From the NCBI GenBank assembly GCA_944363915.1, contig CALVVR010000005.1:1-53839 (forward strand): DNA of 53,839 nt. The letters are read 5' to 3'. A model generated the notes under the pieces. That model ran no database searches and was not told the origin of the DNA. It saw only the letters and a program-made list of their open reading frames with translations. A program made the position numbers and the translations under genes. This DNA is from an uncultured Bacilli bacterium. GTDB taxonomy: Bacteria; Bacillota_I; Bacilli_A; RF39; UBA660. Shown here in pieces: positions 17,972 to 25,530 of the stretch (positions are counted from its first letter, which is position 1; every line of letters starts with the position of its first letter).

Positions 17972-18832
17972 AATTAAATTTTCTGTTTTAAATAACAAAT
18001 CCATCATCTTGCTTATTTCACTTGTCATTACATAGACACTCTTATTAAAATCCAACTTAGATGGCAATGCTATCAAAATAAATAATAATTTACGTTCATC
18101 TTTTTGTAAAGGGTAATTTTGTTCATAATATTTTAATATATCTTCAAAATTATAGTCTAAACCATGTCGTTTATATAAAATATATAAATCAAAGATGGGT
18201 ATTCCTATTTTAGCTTTATCCCAACTAATTAAATAACTCTGCTCATTTTTAATAAAATGGCTTAAATCTAAATTATTGTGTAGTACTACTACTCTTTGCT
18301 TTGTTTTTTCCTTAACTAAATCATACCAATTATCAACTTCATAATTGCAAAAATTTAAAGCATTAAAAATTCTTGAGATATTTCTAGCTAACGTATATTC
18401 ACTAGGACTCATATAAACATGTGTATCAATTAAAGTAATTACATCAGTATAATAACTGTTTAAATATTCAATATTGTTTTTTATATCCTCATATATTTGC
18501 TTATAATCATCGAAATCTACTTCTTTATAATGTGTTGTTTTATTATGTAATAAACTAATTAAATTAATTAAATCTAACATTTTTTGTTCATTAGGATAAT
18601 CAGTATCATCTAAATACTCAGTAATTTCATATTCTTCCTCTTCATCATTTAGGGTTTTAGGATAATAATTAAAACTACGTGACTTTAAATAGTCGAAAAT
18701 TTTTTTGTTTTTCAAATTCTTTTTAATTACAAAACGCCCCATCTCTGTATCAACGATGGTTGCTTTACCATTAGTTATATAGCGATGGGGTTTTATTTTA
18801 TATTTTTTTAACAATTCGTTAATTTGTTTCAT
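17942..18832 (-). CDS. YsxE/CotS-like spore coat kinase-fold protein
   Basis: 296 residues resembling the aminoglycoside-phosphotransferase-like CotS/YsxE family: a short N-terminal section (LLKKYKIKPHRYIT), Lys pair VIKK, the LISLLHNKT helix with its conserved His, the loop VVLHNNLDLSHFI (where kinases have HGDLH) and LISWDKAKIGIPIFDLYILY (where kinases have DxD). The catalytic loop reads HNNLDLSH and the metal site SWDKA, so activity is doubtful. In B. subtilis ysxE directly follows spoVID, exactly as here (14-base overlap with the LysM gene), which supports the call. Confidence 0.78.
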   Translation of the reverse strand: MKQINELLKKYKIKPHRYITNGKATIVDTEMGRFVIKKNLKNKKIFDYLKSRSFNYYPKTLNDEEEEYEITEYLDDTDYPNEQKMLDLINLISLLHNKTTHYKEVDFDDYKQIYEDIKNNIEYLNSYYTDVITLIDTHVYMSPSEYTLARNISRIFNALNFCNYEVDNWYDLVKEKTKQRVVVLHNNLDLSHFIKNEQSYLISWDKAKIGIPIFDLYILYKRHGLDYNFEDILKYYEQNYPLQKDERKLLFILIALPSKLDFNKSVYVMTSEISKMMDLLFKTENLISPYYSEQSI

Positions 18833-19442
18833 GAACAGCTGGTATTATTAATTTATCGCCTATTTTAAGTTCACTAATATCATTATATTGTTCCAATAAT
18901 TCTTTGTTAATGTTATATTTTAAAATTATACTATCTACCGTATCATTTTCTTTAACTATACAAACTCGATACGTCGTATATGACTCGTTGCTGTCATCAA
19001 AATTATCAAACAATGTTTTTACTTCCTCTGTATCTAATCTTGACATTGATTCAACATTTTCTTCTTTAGATACTGCTTCTACTTTTTCATCTTCATATTT
19101 AAATGGTGGTAATATTTCTTCCTCTTTTAAATTATCCAAACCAATCTCAATACTAACACTCAATAAATTATCATTAACAATTTCATAGTAAAAATCATCG
19201 ATAGTAATATTCATATCATCTAAAATATAACGTTCGCTCATTTCAATATTGACAGGAATATTATATTTAAATTCTTCAGTATTAATACTAACATCATTTA
19301 TTTTATAACTACCACTAATAACTAAATTACCTTTGACTTTCCTATCTTCCAAATCAAGTTGGTGGTCTAAAGCAATACTAGTTATTTCAGCAATATTAGT
19401 TTTAAAAGGTATATCTTTTTTTAAAGGCACTGTTTTTTTCAT
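18819..19442 (-). CDS. SpoVID-like spore coat assembly protein with C-terminal LysM
   Basis: 207 residues. The N-terminal 110 residues are beta-rich (VPLKKDIPFKTNIAEITSIA, LVISGSYKIND, VNIEMSERYIL) like the SpoVID/SafA-type N-domain; an acidic linker follows, then one LysM motif at about 158-202 (CIVKENDTVDSIILKYNIN, LKIGDKLIIP). In Bacillus SpoVID directs encasement of the spore by coat proteins. It is far shorter than B. subtilis SpoVID (575 residues) because the linker is reduced. Followed by the YsxE-like gene as in Bacillus. Ribosome site GGGAGTGAT. A sigma-E-like element lies upstream. Confidence 0.72.
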   Translation of the reverse strand: MKKTVPLKKDIPFKTNIAEITSIALDHQLDLEDRKVKGNLVISGSYKINDVSINTEEFKYNIPVNIEMSERYILDDMNITIDDFYYEIVNDNLLSVSIEIGLDNLKEEEILPPFKYEDEKVEAVSKEENVESMSRLDTEEVKTLFDNFDDSNESYTTYRVCIVKENDTVDSIILKYNINKELLEQYNDISELKIGDKLIIPAVHETN

Positions 19443-19459
19443 CTTATCACTCCCATTAA

Positions 19460-19487
19460 ATTATATGAAAGATAGGATCTTTTATAC
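19460..19487 (-). promoter_or_regulatory. Possible sigma-E-type promoter of the SpoVID-like gene
   Basis: CATATAAT (19460-19467) fits the sigma-E -10 pattern CATAnnnT; a GTATAA (19482-19487) sits at about the -35 distance. SpoVID of B. subtilis is made under sigma-E. Pattern match only. Confidence 0.35.
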
Positions 19488-19492
19488 ATAAA

Positions 19493-19528
19493 AAAACTGT
19501 TAAAAATACTTAATTATTCAACAGTTTT
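19493..19528 (-). terminator. Terminator of the lon-orf242 unit
   Basis: AAAACTGTT/AACAGTTTT 9-bp stem (19520-19528 with 19493-19501), then T residues on the minus strand; the first arm is part of the last codons of the 242-residue gene. Confidence 0.75.
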
Positions 19529-20242
19529 AAAATTTTTATAATGTTTATTATTTTGTTTTATAATAAACAGTTTATTTTTTATAGATTTAGAGTGAAAAAT
19601 ATCAATGCTTTTACGATTGCATTCAAGTACTTTTTTTACTCTTTTTCTAAATGTTGTTTCTTTTAACAATTCAGGGCATTGTTCTATCAAAGCGTTTAAA
19701 CTAGCAAAATAAAATTCATCATTAACTAAGGTTTCTATATTAGCATCAAAATCCTCTTCAGAAATTCCGTCAGAAAGATATGTTAACAAAATATAATCAT
19801 AACCAATAGATCTTCTTACAAACTCTTCATAATGTTTAAACCGGTGATAAGATATTTTACGGCCAAATTTAATTTTAGTTCGTATAAACATTTCATTTAA
19901 TATTAAAAATTCAACCAAACTATTATCATCCATCTGATTCAGTTTCAAAATCAAAGTATTATAAATATCATAATAAAATTTTTTCGTCTTTTGATTATCG
20001 TAATCAGCTTTATTTCTAACATAACTAATTAAATCATATAATTTTTCTTTAACATTTAAATCAGCATAATTAATTTCAGTATAAACTTCAATATAATTAA
20101 AAGCTATATTTAAAAAATCTTCATCAAATATATAGTTATCAAAATCACCATTAAAAACAGCTTTATAAATATTATCATTGTATAAATATGATTGTAAAAA
20201 TTTTGTATAGTAGTAAGATCTAATTTTATCGTTATCAAACAT
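19514..20242 (-). CDS. Unknown helical protein after lon
   Basis: 242 residues, no family recognised. Rich in Tyr, Asn, Asp and Phe, predicted mostly helical, with no signal peptide, no membrane helix and no obvious catalytic motif. Segments such as IYNTLILKLNQMDDNSLVEFLILNEMF and the basic C-terminus (FRKRVKKVLECNRKSIDIFHSK) are its most regular parts. It overlaps lon by eight bases with a GGTGAT ribosome site inside lon, so the two are co-translated and it could be an adaptor or accessory of the protease; that is inference from position only. Confidence 0.7.
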   Translation of the reverse strand: MFDNDKIRSYYYTKFLQSYLYNDNIYKAVFNGDFDNYIFDEDFLNIAFNYIEVYTEINYADLNVKEKLYDLISYVRNKADYDNQKTKKFYYDIYNTLILKLNQMDDNSLVEFLILNEMFIRTKIKFGRKISYHRFKHYEEFVRRSIGYDYILLTYLSDGISEEDFDANIETLVNDEFYFASLNALIEQCPELLKETTFRKRVKKVLECNRKSIDIFHSKSIKNKLFIIKQNNKHYKNFKTVE

Positions 20243-22532
20243 TTTTAATCACCTTATAAACTTCTTTAAAATTTTTTACTTTAATGAAGTTTATATTATT
20301 TTTAACTTCATCAGGTAATTCATCTAAATCTTGGTCATTATCGTTAGGAATAATTACAGTCTTTATTCCGCTTCTTAAAGCTCCAATTGTTTTTTCTTTT
20401 AATCCACCGATAGCTAAAACATTACCACGCAAAGTGATCTCACCAGTTAAAGCTAAAGTATTGGGAATTTCTGTTTTAGTCAAAGCACTAAAAATAGCTA
20501 AAGTTAATGCAATACCAGCACTCGGTCCGTCTTTTTTTATTGCTCCTTCTGGAACATGAATGTGAATATCATTGTTAATTAACTTATCATAACTAATATT
20601 ATATAAATTGTAATTAGATTTTAAATAACTTAAAGCAATTGAAGCACTTTCTTTCATAACTTCCCCTAAACTACCAGTCAAGATTAAGTTACCTTTACCT
20701 TTAAAATAATTAACTTCAATAGGCAAAGTATCGCCACCATAAATAGTATAAGCTAATCCGTTAACAACTCCAACTTGCGATTTAGTTTTAGTATTAAATT
20801 TATATTTTTCTTTTCCTAAATATTTTTCTAACACTTTATCGTTTATATTGATTTTATTAATTTTAATATCATTTGTGACAATCTGAGTCACAATTTTTCG
20901 AACTAATTTATCTAACTGTCGCTCTAATTCTCTAACACCAGCTTCTTTAGTATAATTCCTAATTATTTTTAAAATTACATCATCACTAATATTGATAAAA
21001 TTATCATTCAAACCATTTTCTTTAATAATTTTAGGTAATAAATGCTTAGTTGCAATATCAAACTTTTCAAATTCGGTATACCCAGAAATATTAATTATCT
21101 CCAATCGGTCTTTTAAAGCCTCAGGAATATTTTCAATATAATTAGCCGTTAAAATAAATAATACATGTGATAAGTCAAAATCTTCTTCAATATAATTATC
21201 ACTAAAATATTTATTTTGTTCTGGATCTAATACACTTAATAAACTACTAACCGGGTCATTGTAATATTCATTACTCATTTTATCAATTTCATCAATTAAA
21301 AATAGTGGATTACTGCTTTTAGCTTTTTTTAAAGAACTGATAATTCTACCTGGACTAGCACCAACATAAGTTTTACGATGACCTAAAATTTCTGACTCAT
21401 CTTTTATTCCACCAACTGACATTTTAACAAAATTTCTATGCATTGCTTTAGCAATACTAAATGCTAAACTAGTTTTACCAACACCAGGAGGGCCAACTAA
21501 ACAAATAATCGGACTATTATTACTTTTACTTAATTTTTTTACAGCTAAATATTCAATAATTCTTTGCTTAACTTCTTCTAATCCATAATGAGATTCATCT
21601 AAGGAATCTTTTACATTTTTTAAATCACCATTATCTTTGGTAAAAACGTTCCAAGGTAAATCAAGTAACCATTCAATATAATCTCTAATTACATTAATCT
21701 CTGGTGACATACTAGATCCTGTCTCATAACGACTCAATTCAAAATTTAATCTTTCTTTTATTTTTTTTGGACAATCCAATTTTTTAATTTTTATTTTTAA
21801 CTTTTCAACATCACTATCTTTATTAGATGATTCGCCTAATTCTTCTTTAAGTAGTTTTATTTTTTCCTTTAATAAATATTCTTTCTGACTATCATCCATT
21901 TCTTTACGAATTTTCATATCAATTTTTCGTTCAATTTGAAACATTTCTTTTTCTTGGTAAATATCTTTTAATAACATTTCTCCACGAACAGCTGGGTTAA
22001 TTGTATTTAAATATTCTAACATTTTTTCCTTAGAATTTATCAGCGTTGGAACCACAATATCTGTAAATTTATCTAAGCTTTTTTCTTTTTCAATTAAAGG
22101 AAACATACTATTACTAATATAAGGTATATTTTTAACATAACTTTTAATTTCTTTAACTAATTTATTAATAATAAATTCTTCTTTATCTACTTTTTCAACT
22201 TCAATCTCACTGACAATCGATTCCAAAGGTTCTTTTAATTTATTTAAATTTAAAAACTCGGTAATTTTAACTCTTCTTAGACCTTTTATATCAACTCGAT
22301 TATTACCATTAGGTAACACTAAATTATTTTCTATTTTTGACAAAACACCAATTTTAGGCAAATTTCGACTATCATATTCACTAACCACTAAGATATAATT
22401 ATCATGGAATAATAATGACATGTCGATTACATTATTATCAGTATTTTTGGAATCAAATTCTAATTTTAAAGTATTTTGCGGCAACAACACAATACCTTTT
22501 AAAAGGATTACTGGTAAATTATATTTTTTCAA
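20235..22532 (-). CDS. lon: ATP-dependent protease Lon
   Basis: AAA+ protease that degrades misfolded and regulatory proteins. N-terminal LON domain (LPVILLKGIVLLPQ, LPKIGVL), coiled middle, Walker A GPPGVGKTS, Walker B FLIDEIDKM, and a Ser-Lys proteolytic domain with IHVPEGAIKKDGPSAGIALT (catalytic Ser) and GGLKEKTIGALRSG (catalytic Lys). I start at TTG 22532: AAGGAAGTGAT lies four bases before it and the protein then begins MKKYNLPV; GTG 22541 is inside the ribosome site. 765 residues, normal for Lon. A TATAAT lies at 22562-22567 without a clear -35. No CIRCE seen. Confidence 0.96.
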   Translation of the reverse strand: MKKYNLPVILLKGIVLLPQNTLKLEFDSKNTDNNVIDMSLLFHDNYILVVSEYDSRNLPKIGVLSKIENNLVLPNGNNRVDIKGLRRVKITEFLNLNKLKEPLESIVSEIEVEKVDKEEFIINKLVKEIKSYVKNIPYISNSMFPLIEKEKSLDKFTDIVVPTLINSKEKMLEYLNTINPAVRGEMLLKDIYQEKEMFQIERKIDMKIRKEMDDSQKEYLLKEKIKLLKEELGESSNKDSDVEKLKIKIKKLDCPKKIKERLNFELSRYETGSSMSPEINVIRDYIEWLLDLPWNVFTKDNGDLKNVKDSLDESHYGLEEVKQRIIEYLAVKKLSKSNNSPIICLVGPPGVGKTSLAFSIAKAMHRNFVKMSVGGIKDESEILGHRKTYVGASPGRIISSLKKAKSSNPLFLIDEIDKMSNEYYNDPVSSLLSVLDPEQNKYFSDNYIEEDFDLSHVLFILTANYIENIPEALKDRLEIINISGYTEFEKFDIATKHLLPKIIKENGLNDNFINISDDVILKIIRNYTKEAGVRELERQLDKLVRKIVTQIVTNDIKINKININDKVLEKYLGKEKYKFNTKTKSQVGVVNGLAYTIYGGDTLPIEVNYFKGKGNLILTGSLGEVMKESASIALSYLKSNYNLYNISYDKLINNDIHIHVPEGAIKKDGPSAGIALTLAIFSALTKTEIPNTLALTGEITLRGNVLAIGGLKEKTIGALRSGIKTVIIPNDNDQDLDELPDEVKNNINFIKVKNFKEVYKVIKNV

Positions 22533-22616
22533 ACAAATCACTTCCTTTTAAACTGATTACTATTATAGCATAAAAAAAGAATTATTCATCTACTATTTAT
22601 TGGCATTTTTTAAATT

Positions 22617-22641
22617 AAAAAAACAGAGTATTTAAAACTCT
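22617..22641 (-). terminator. Terminator of the deacetylase-like gene
   Basis: AGAGT/ACTCT stem (22625-22629 with 22637-22641) then GTTTTTTT on the minus strand, using the last codons of the gene. Confidence 0.6.
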
Positions 22642-23489
22642 ACTTTTTCATTTAATAATTCTTCTAAATTAACAATTTTTAAATCTTTAGAATTGATATA
22701 TTCAATAATTAAAGGTAATTGTTCAATCGTAGTTTTATTGATTTTTAAAGTAATAATACTGCCATTTTTTAAATCTTTTTTTATTTCGATCAAAGGATTA
22801 ATATTAGTAATAATATTAGGTTTTATCGTATAACTTTGGTTATTTTTACAAATATTAAGTAAATCTTCATTATCTATTTCAGTATAACAATAAGTATTCT
22901 TTTGGTTTCCTATTTTAGTTACAATCGTATTCATCCAACTAATTCCACTAACATTGTATTTATAGTTATAACCTAAATTACCAATTAAAAATCCTTCATT
23001 AATTAAAGCAATTATTTTTTCATTGTTATTTTCAAACCAATTGCCATCAATATAAAAAGTACTACTTATTTCATACTTCTTTAAAATATTAATTACTTCA
23101 TCAATATTATCATTTTTTTCTATTAAAAACAATAAGCTTACTTCTTTTTTTTGCATATTACCACTTACTATATATTTATCATACATTTCTTTAACACTAA
23201 CATCTGGCTCTATTTCCTTATAAACCAATAGATTACTATTAAAATTATTTATCTTTTTCATTTTTTTATAACTTTGTTTAATATCAACTTCCTTTCCAAA
23301 AATACCAGGAATAACATTATTATTACTTACGATAGCATTAATTGGTTTAATTTTATATTGACTAGCAACAATTTCAATTTCATTTAAAATATCATCATTT
23401 TCTTCAATAACAGTTGTTATTTTTTCGGTATATAAAAAACTAAAACAAATTAAACTAATTAATCCAATTATTTCAAATGTTTTTTTCAA
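22632..23489 (-). CDS. Polysaccharide deacetylase-like protein without catalytic residues
   Basis: An N-terminal helix (GLISLICFSFLYTEKI) anchors an outer domain of the NodB type: VSLLFLIEKND, INILKKYEISSTFYIDGNWF, IIALINEGFLIGNLGYNYKYN. Aligned by eye to active enzymes, TFDDG is replaced by LFLIEKN and NHxxSH by NLGYNYKY, so both metal-ligand sets are lost. The frame is open throughout, arguing for a maintained pseudoenzyme rather than decay. Start TTG 23489 chosen because CGTGAT lies three bases before it and the protein then begins MKKTFEIIG; a TTG at 23507 has no ribosome site. The IS110 element is inserted just upstream. Confidence 0.72.
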   Translation of the reverse strand: MKKTFEIIGLISLICFSFLYTEKITTVIEENDDILNEIEIVASQYKIKPINAIVSNNNVIPGIFGKEVDIKQSYKKMKKINNFNSNLLVYKEIEPDVSVKEMYDKYIVSGNMQKKEVSLLFLIEKNDNIDEVINILKKYEISSTFYIDGNWFENNNEKIIALINEGFLIGNLGYNYKYNVSGISWMNTIVTKIGNQKNTYCYTEIDNEDLLNICKNNQSYTIKPNIITNINPLIEIKKDLKNGSIITLKINKTTIEQLPLIIEYINSKDLKIVNLEELLNEKVEF

Positions 23490-23547
23490 AATATCACGTA
23501 TAATCAATCTTAAGGAAATTAATCCAAATTTGATTGATTCTCCTTTC

Positions 23548-23549
23548 TA
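23548..23549. other. Proposed TA core at left junction of the IS110 element
   Basis: Both ends of the element show TA: 23548-23549 on the left and 25101-25102 on the right. It is the only dinucleotide shared in register when the bridge-RNA-like loop matches are used to place the ends. Inferred. Confidence 0.5.
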
Positions 23550-23556
23550 TCAATAT

Positions 23557-23585
23557 TTGAATTATTATACAACTAGTTGTATAAT
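23557..23585 (+). promoter_or_regulatory. Promoter of the candidate bridge RNA
   Basis: TTGAAT (23557-23562), 17-base spacer, TATAAT (23580-23585). Transcription would begin near 23591, just before the first paired stem of the folded RNA. It lies within a 32-bp palindrome, so the opposite strand carries a near-mirror promoter (GCGAAT, 17, TATAAT) reading toward the deacetylase-like gene. Confidence 0.65.
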
Positions 23586-23590
23586 AATTC
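23559..23590. repeat. 32-bp perfect palindrome at the IS left end
   Basis: Positions 23559-23574 are the exact reverse complement of 23575-23590, centred on ACTAGT. The next bases out do not pair. It begins about ten bases inside the proposed left end. Confidence 0.9.
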
Positions 23591-23775
23591 GCGCACTGTG
23601 GATTTGTTTCTATTTTATTACAGCCATTTATTTGGACTGGTTCTAGGTGACTCAAACCACAGATTTTTAATTTAATTGTTAATTAGTTAGTTAACACGTT
23701 AGTTCCTACTAATCGATGTTTTATTATATTACGTGATTACATAATTAGAAATCCTGTGTCAAACTTACAGTGCAA
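23591..23775 (+). ncRNA. Candidate IS110 bridge RNA with target- and donor-binding loops
   Basis: By eye the RNA folds into two domains. Domain 1: stem 23596-23606 with 23653-23662, apical hairpin 23621-23639, and two free strands between them (23607-23620 and 23640-23652). Domain 2: 11-bp stem 23662-23672 with 23743-23753, apical hairpin 23699-23712, and two free strands. GCACTGT (23593-23599) can also pair with ACAGTGC (23767-23773). Free strands correspond in order to left flank (TTTCTAT), right flank (complement of AGTCACCTA), right end (TAGTTAG) and left end (ATCGATG, one mismatch and one wobble). IS621 bridge RNA is about 177 nt with the same order of parts. Confidence 0.7.
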
Positions 23776-23804
23776 ACAAAACTAATTTAAGGAGGTGCTT
23801 ATCA

Positions 23805-24968
23805 ATGATATACTATGTTGGTATTGATATATCAAAGTATAAACACGATTTTTGTATTATTTCAAATACAGGCGAAATAATTGTTGAAAATTCTTCGTTT
23901 GAAAACACCAAAAAAGGATTTCAATTCTTATTGGACCAATTGAAACCCTATAATAAATCTGATGTCCACATTGCTTTTGAAGCAACAGGACATTATTCTT
24001 TGAATTTGGAACTGTTTTTATCCAATCAAGGTTATTCATTCGTGAAAATGAATCCCCTTGTCGTTCACCAGTTTTTAAAAGCTCGTAGCTTACGAAGAAC
24101 TAAAACTGATAAAGCTGATAGTTTAACTATCGCTAGCTATCTCATGTCTGTTCCTTATAAACCAAATTCATATTTATTATACAACATTTTTACATTAAAG
24201 TCACTATGTAGAACAAGAGAACAATTAATTAAAGAAAGAAGCAAATTTCAAGTCCTTTTAACCAATGAATTAGATAAAGTTTTCCCTGAATTAAAACCTT
24301 TCTTTAATAACAAAATATCTGAAACTTTACTTTATATTTTAGATAAATATAAAAACCCTAAACATATATCATTAATGAAGGATTTTGATTCTTTAAAAAA
24401 ATTATCTCATGGCAAATTTTCTTATGCTAAATTTGCTAAACTTAAAGAACTTGCTAAAAACACTATTGGTCATTATGATGATAATAATGACTTACTTATT
24501 TCTACTTTTGTTTCTCTTATCTACGACTTTAATAATAAAATTGATCCAATAGATAAACAAATTTCAACAATTATCAAAGAACTTAATCCTAGAATGTTAT
24601 CCATTCCTGGACTTGGTGAAATATCTGCTGCTACAATTTTATCTGAATATGGAGATATCAAAAATTTCCTTTCTCCTAATAAGATGTTAGCTTTTGCTGG
24701 ATTAGAACCTAGTATCATAGAGTCTGGAACTCTTCAGTCTAATGGTAAAATGGTTAAGCATGGTTCTGGACACCTTAGATATTCGATTATGAATCTTGCA
24801 ATGATTACCTTAAGATATTCACCAACATTTTATGATTATTACCTTAAGAAGCGCTCTGAAGGTAAATGTCATCGTGTCGCTTTATCTCATGTTTGTAAAA
24901 AATTGATTAGAATTATTTACTGTTTAGAGAAAAACGATATTGAATTTAATCCGTCTTTACTTAAATAA
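23805..24968 (+). CDS. IS110-family transposase (DEDD recombinase)
   Basis: 387 residues, uninterrupted. The N-terminal RuvC-like domain begins YVGIDISKYKHDF and supplies the DEDD residues Asp8, Glu59 (AFEATGHY), Asp102 and Asp105 (TKTDKADSLTIA). A coiled middle leads to the C-terminal Transposase_20 domain with IPGLGEISAATILSEYGDI, LAFAGLEPS and SGTLQSNGKMVKHGSGHLR; a Ser in the IIESGT region is the likely nucleophile. The AAGGAGGTG ribosome site is near perfect. IS110 enzymes recombine without flanking duplications, guided by an RNA from the element's non-coding end. Intact gene and strong ribosome site suggest recent activity. Confidence 0.95.
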   Translation: MIYYVGIDISKYKHDFCIISNTGEIIVENSSFENTKKGFQFLLDQLKPYNKSDVHIAFEATGHYSLNLELFLSNQGYSFVKMNPLVVHQFLKARSLRRTKTDKADSLTIASYLMSVPYKPNSYLLYNIFTLKSLCRTREQLIKERSKFQVLLTNELDKVFPELKPFFNNKISETLLYILDKYKNPKHISLMKDFDSLKKLSHGKFSYAKFAKLKELAKNTIGHYDDNNDLLISTFVSLIYDFNNKIDPIDKQISTIIKELNPRMLSIPGLGEISAATILSEYGDIKNFLSPNKMLAFAGLEPSIIESGTLQSNGKMVKHGSGHLRYSIMNLAMITLRYSPTFYDYYLKKRSEGKCHRVALSHVCKKLIRIIYCLEKNDIEFNPSLLK

Positions 24969-24992
24969 AATTTTATATAAAATTTTATTTAA
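24961..24992. repeat. 32-bp perfect palindrome spanning the transposase stop codon
   Basis: TTAAATAAAATTTTAT and its exact reverse complement meet at 24976/24977. It contains the TAA stop (24966-24968). Being pure A/T it may form a weak hairpin at the mRNA 3' end or simply be low-complexity. Confidence 0.8.
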
Positions 24993-25030
24993 CTCCAAAA
25001 ATTTTAAAAATTACAGTTTTTGGAGTCTTT
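24992..25030 (+). terminator. Terminator of the transposase gene
   Basis: ACTCCAAAAA (24992-25001) pairs with TTTTTGGAGT (25017-25026); CTTTT follows. Confidence 0.7.
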
Positions 25031-25141
25031 TGGCGTTGGATTCTCTTCCAATTATTGACTTTTTTCATTTTTTTTAAAAATACTATTGACTTTTAATAGT
25101 TAGTCACCTAATAAACTATATGAAATTATTTTAACTTTTTC

Positions 25142-25168
25142 ACCATTTTAGGTATATTTCATAAACTA
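25142..25168 (+). promoter_or_regulatory. Possible sigma-K-type promoter of the coat-like gene
   Basis: AC at 25142-25143, 16 bases, then CATAAACTA (25160-25168), which fits the sigma-K pattern AC-N16-CATAnnnTA. It ends just ahead of the AAAGGAG ribosome site. Pattern match only. Confidence 0.4.
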
Positions 25169-25187
25169 AACTGAAAGGAGAATTTAT

Positions 25188-25415
25188 ATGTATCCAAATT
25201 ATCAGAATGTACCAAATAATCATATGAATAATTATAAAAATAACACTAACATGTCATATCCTAATGATGAAAGATTTATTGGTGGATTTGCTTTCCCATT
25301 TTTATTAGGTGGTGTGACTGGAGCTGCACTAGCGCCAAATTTCTGGCGTCCACCATATAATCGTCCACCTTACCCATACCCACCTTATCCATACTATGGA
25401 CCATATTATCGTTAA
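25188..25415 (+). CDS. Small Pro/Tyr-rich protein, probable spore coat or surface component
   Basis: 75 residues. The first half is Asn/Tyr-rich (YPNYQNVPNNHMNNYKNN), the middle a short hydrophobic Gly-rich stretch (GGFAFPFLLGGVTGAALAP), and the end PYNRPPYPYPPYPYYGPYYR. Such Tyr/Pro-rich tails are common in spore coat and crust proteins of Bacillota, where tyrosines can be cross-linked; here that is inference. Strong ribosome site (AAAGGAG) and a very strong terminator show a monocistronic unit. The promoter-like sequence upstream fits a late sporulation gene. The IS110 element ends 87 bases before it. Confidence 0.75.
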   Translation: MYPNYQNVPNNHMNNYKNNTNMSYPNDERFIGGFAFPFLLGGVTGAALAPNFWRPPYNRPPYPYPPYPYYGPYYR

Positions 25416-25473
25416 AAAAAACTAGATTATTGAAGTGAATCTCAAATGGTTCACTTCTTACTCTAGTTTTTTT
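25414..25473 (+). terminator. Terminator of the coat-like gene
   Basis: Outer stem AAAAACTAGA/TCTAGTTTTT with an inner stem GAAGTGAA/TTCACTTC, then T-run. Confidence 0.85.
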
Positions 25474-25482
25474 ATAAATTTA

Positions 25483-25516
25483 TTTTTTAATATAGACTCT
25501 AAACTATATTAAAAAA
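25483..25516 (-). terminator. Terminator after rny
   Basis: A perfect 13-bp stem (25483-25495 with 25504-25516) ending in six T on the minus strand, fourteen bases after the rny stop. Confidence 0.8.
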
Positions 25517-25530
25517 TAAAATAACTCCAA

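Larger units (their letters stand above)
23550..25100 (+). mobile_element. IS110-family insertion sequence, about 1.55 kb
   Basis: Contains one intact DEDD transposase gene, a 250-bp non-coding left end with a foldable RNA and a 130-bp right end. No terminal inverted repeats are seen, as expected of IS110. The ends are placed from complementarity between the candidate RNA and the flanks: the left flank holds TTTCTAT (23544-23550), the right flank AGTCACCTA (25102-25110), and TA occurs at both junctions. Joining the flanks gives ...CTCCTTTCTAGTCACCTA..., the likely empty site. The insertion lies between the deacetylase-like gene and a coat-like gene. Exact ends need an empty-site relative. Confidence 0.75.

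Noticed and set aside
23410-23548. Terminal inverted repeats as the IS left end
   Set aside because: No pairing between the outer bases of the two ends was found; IS110 elements lack such repeats.
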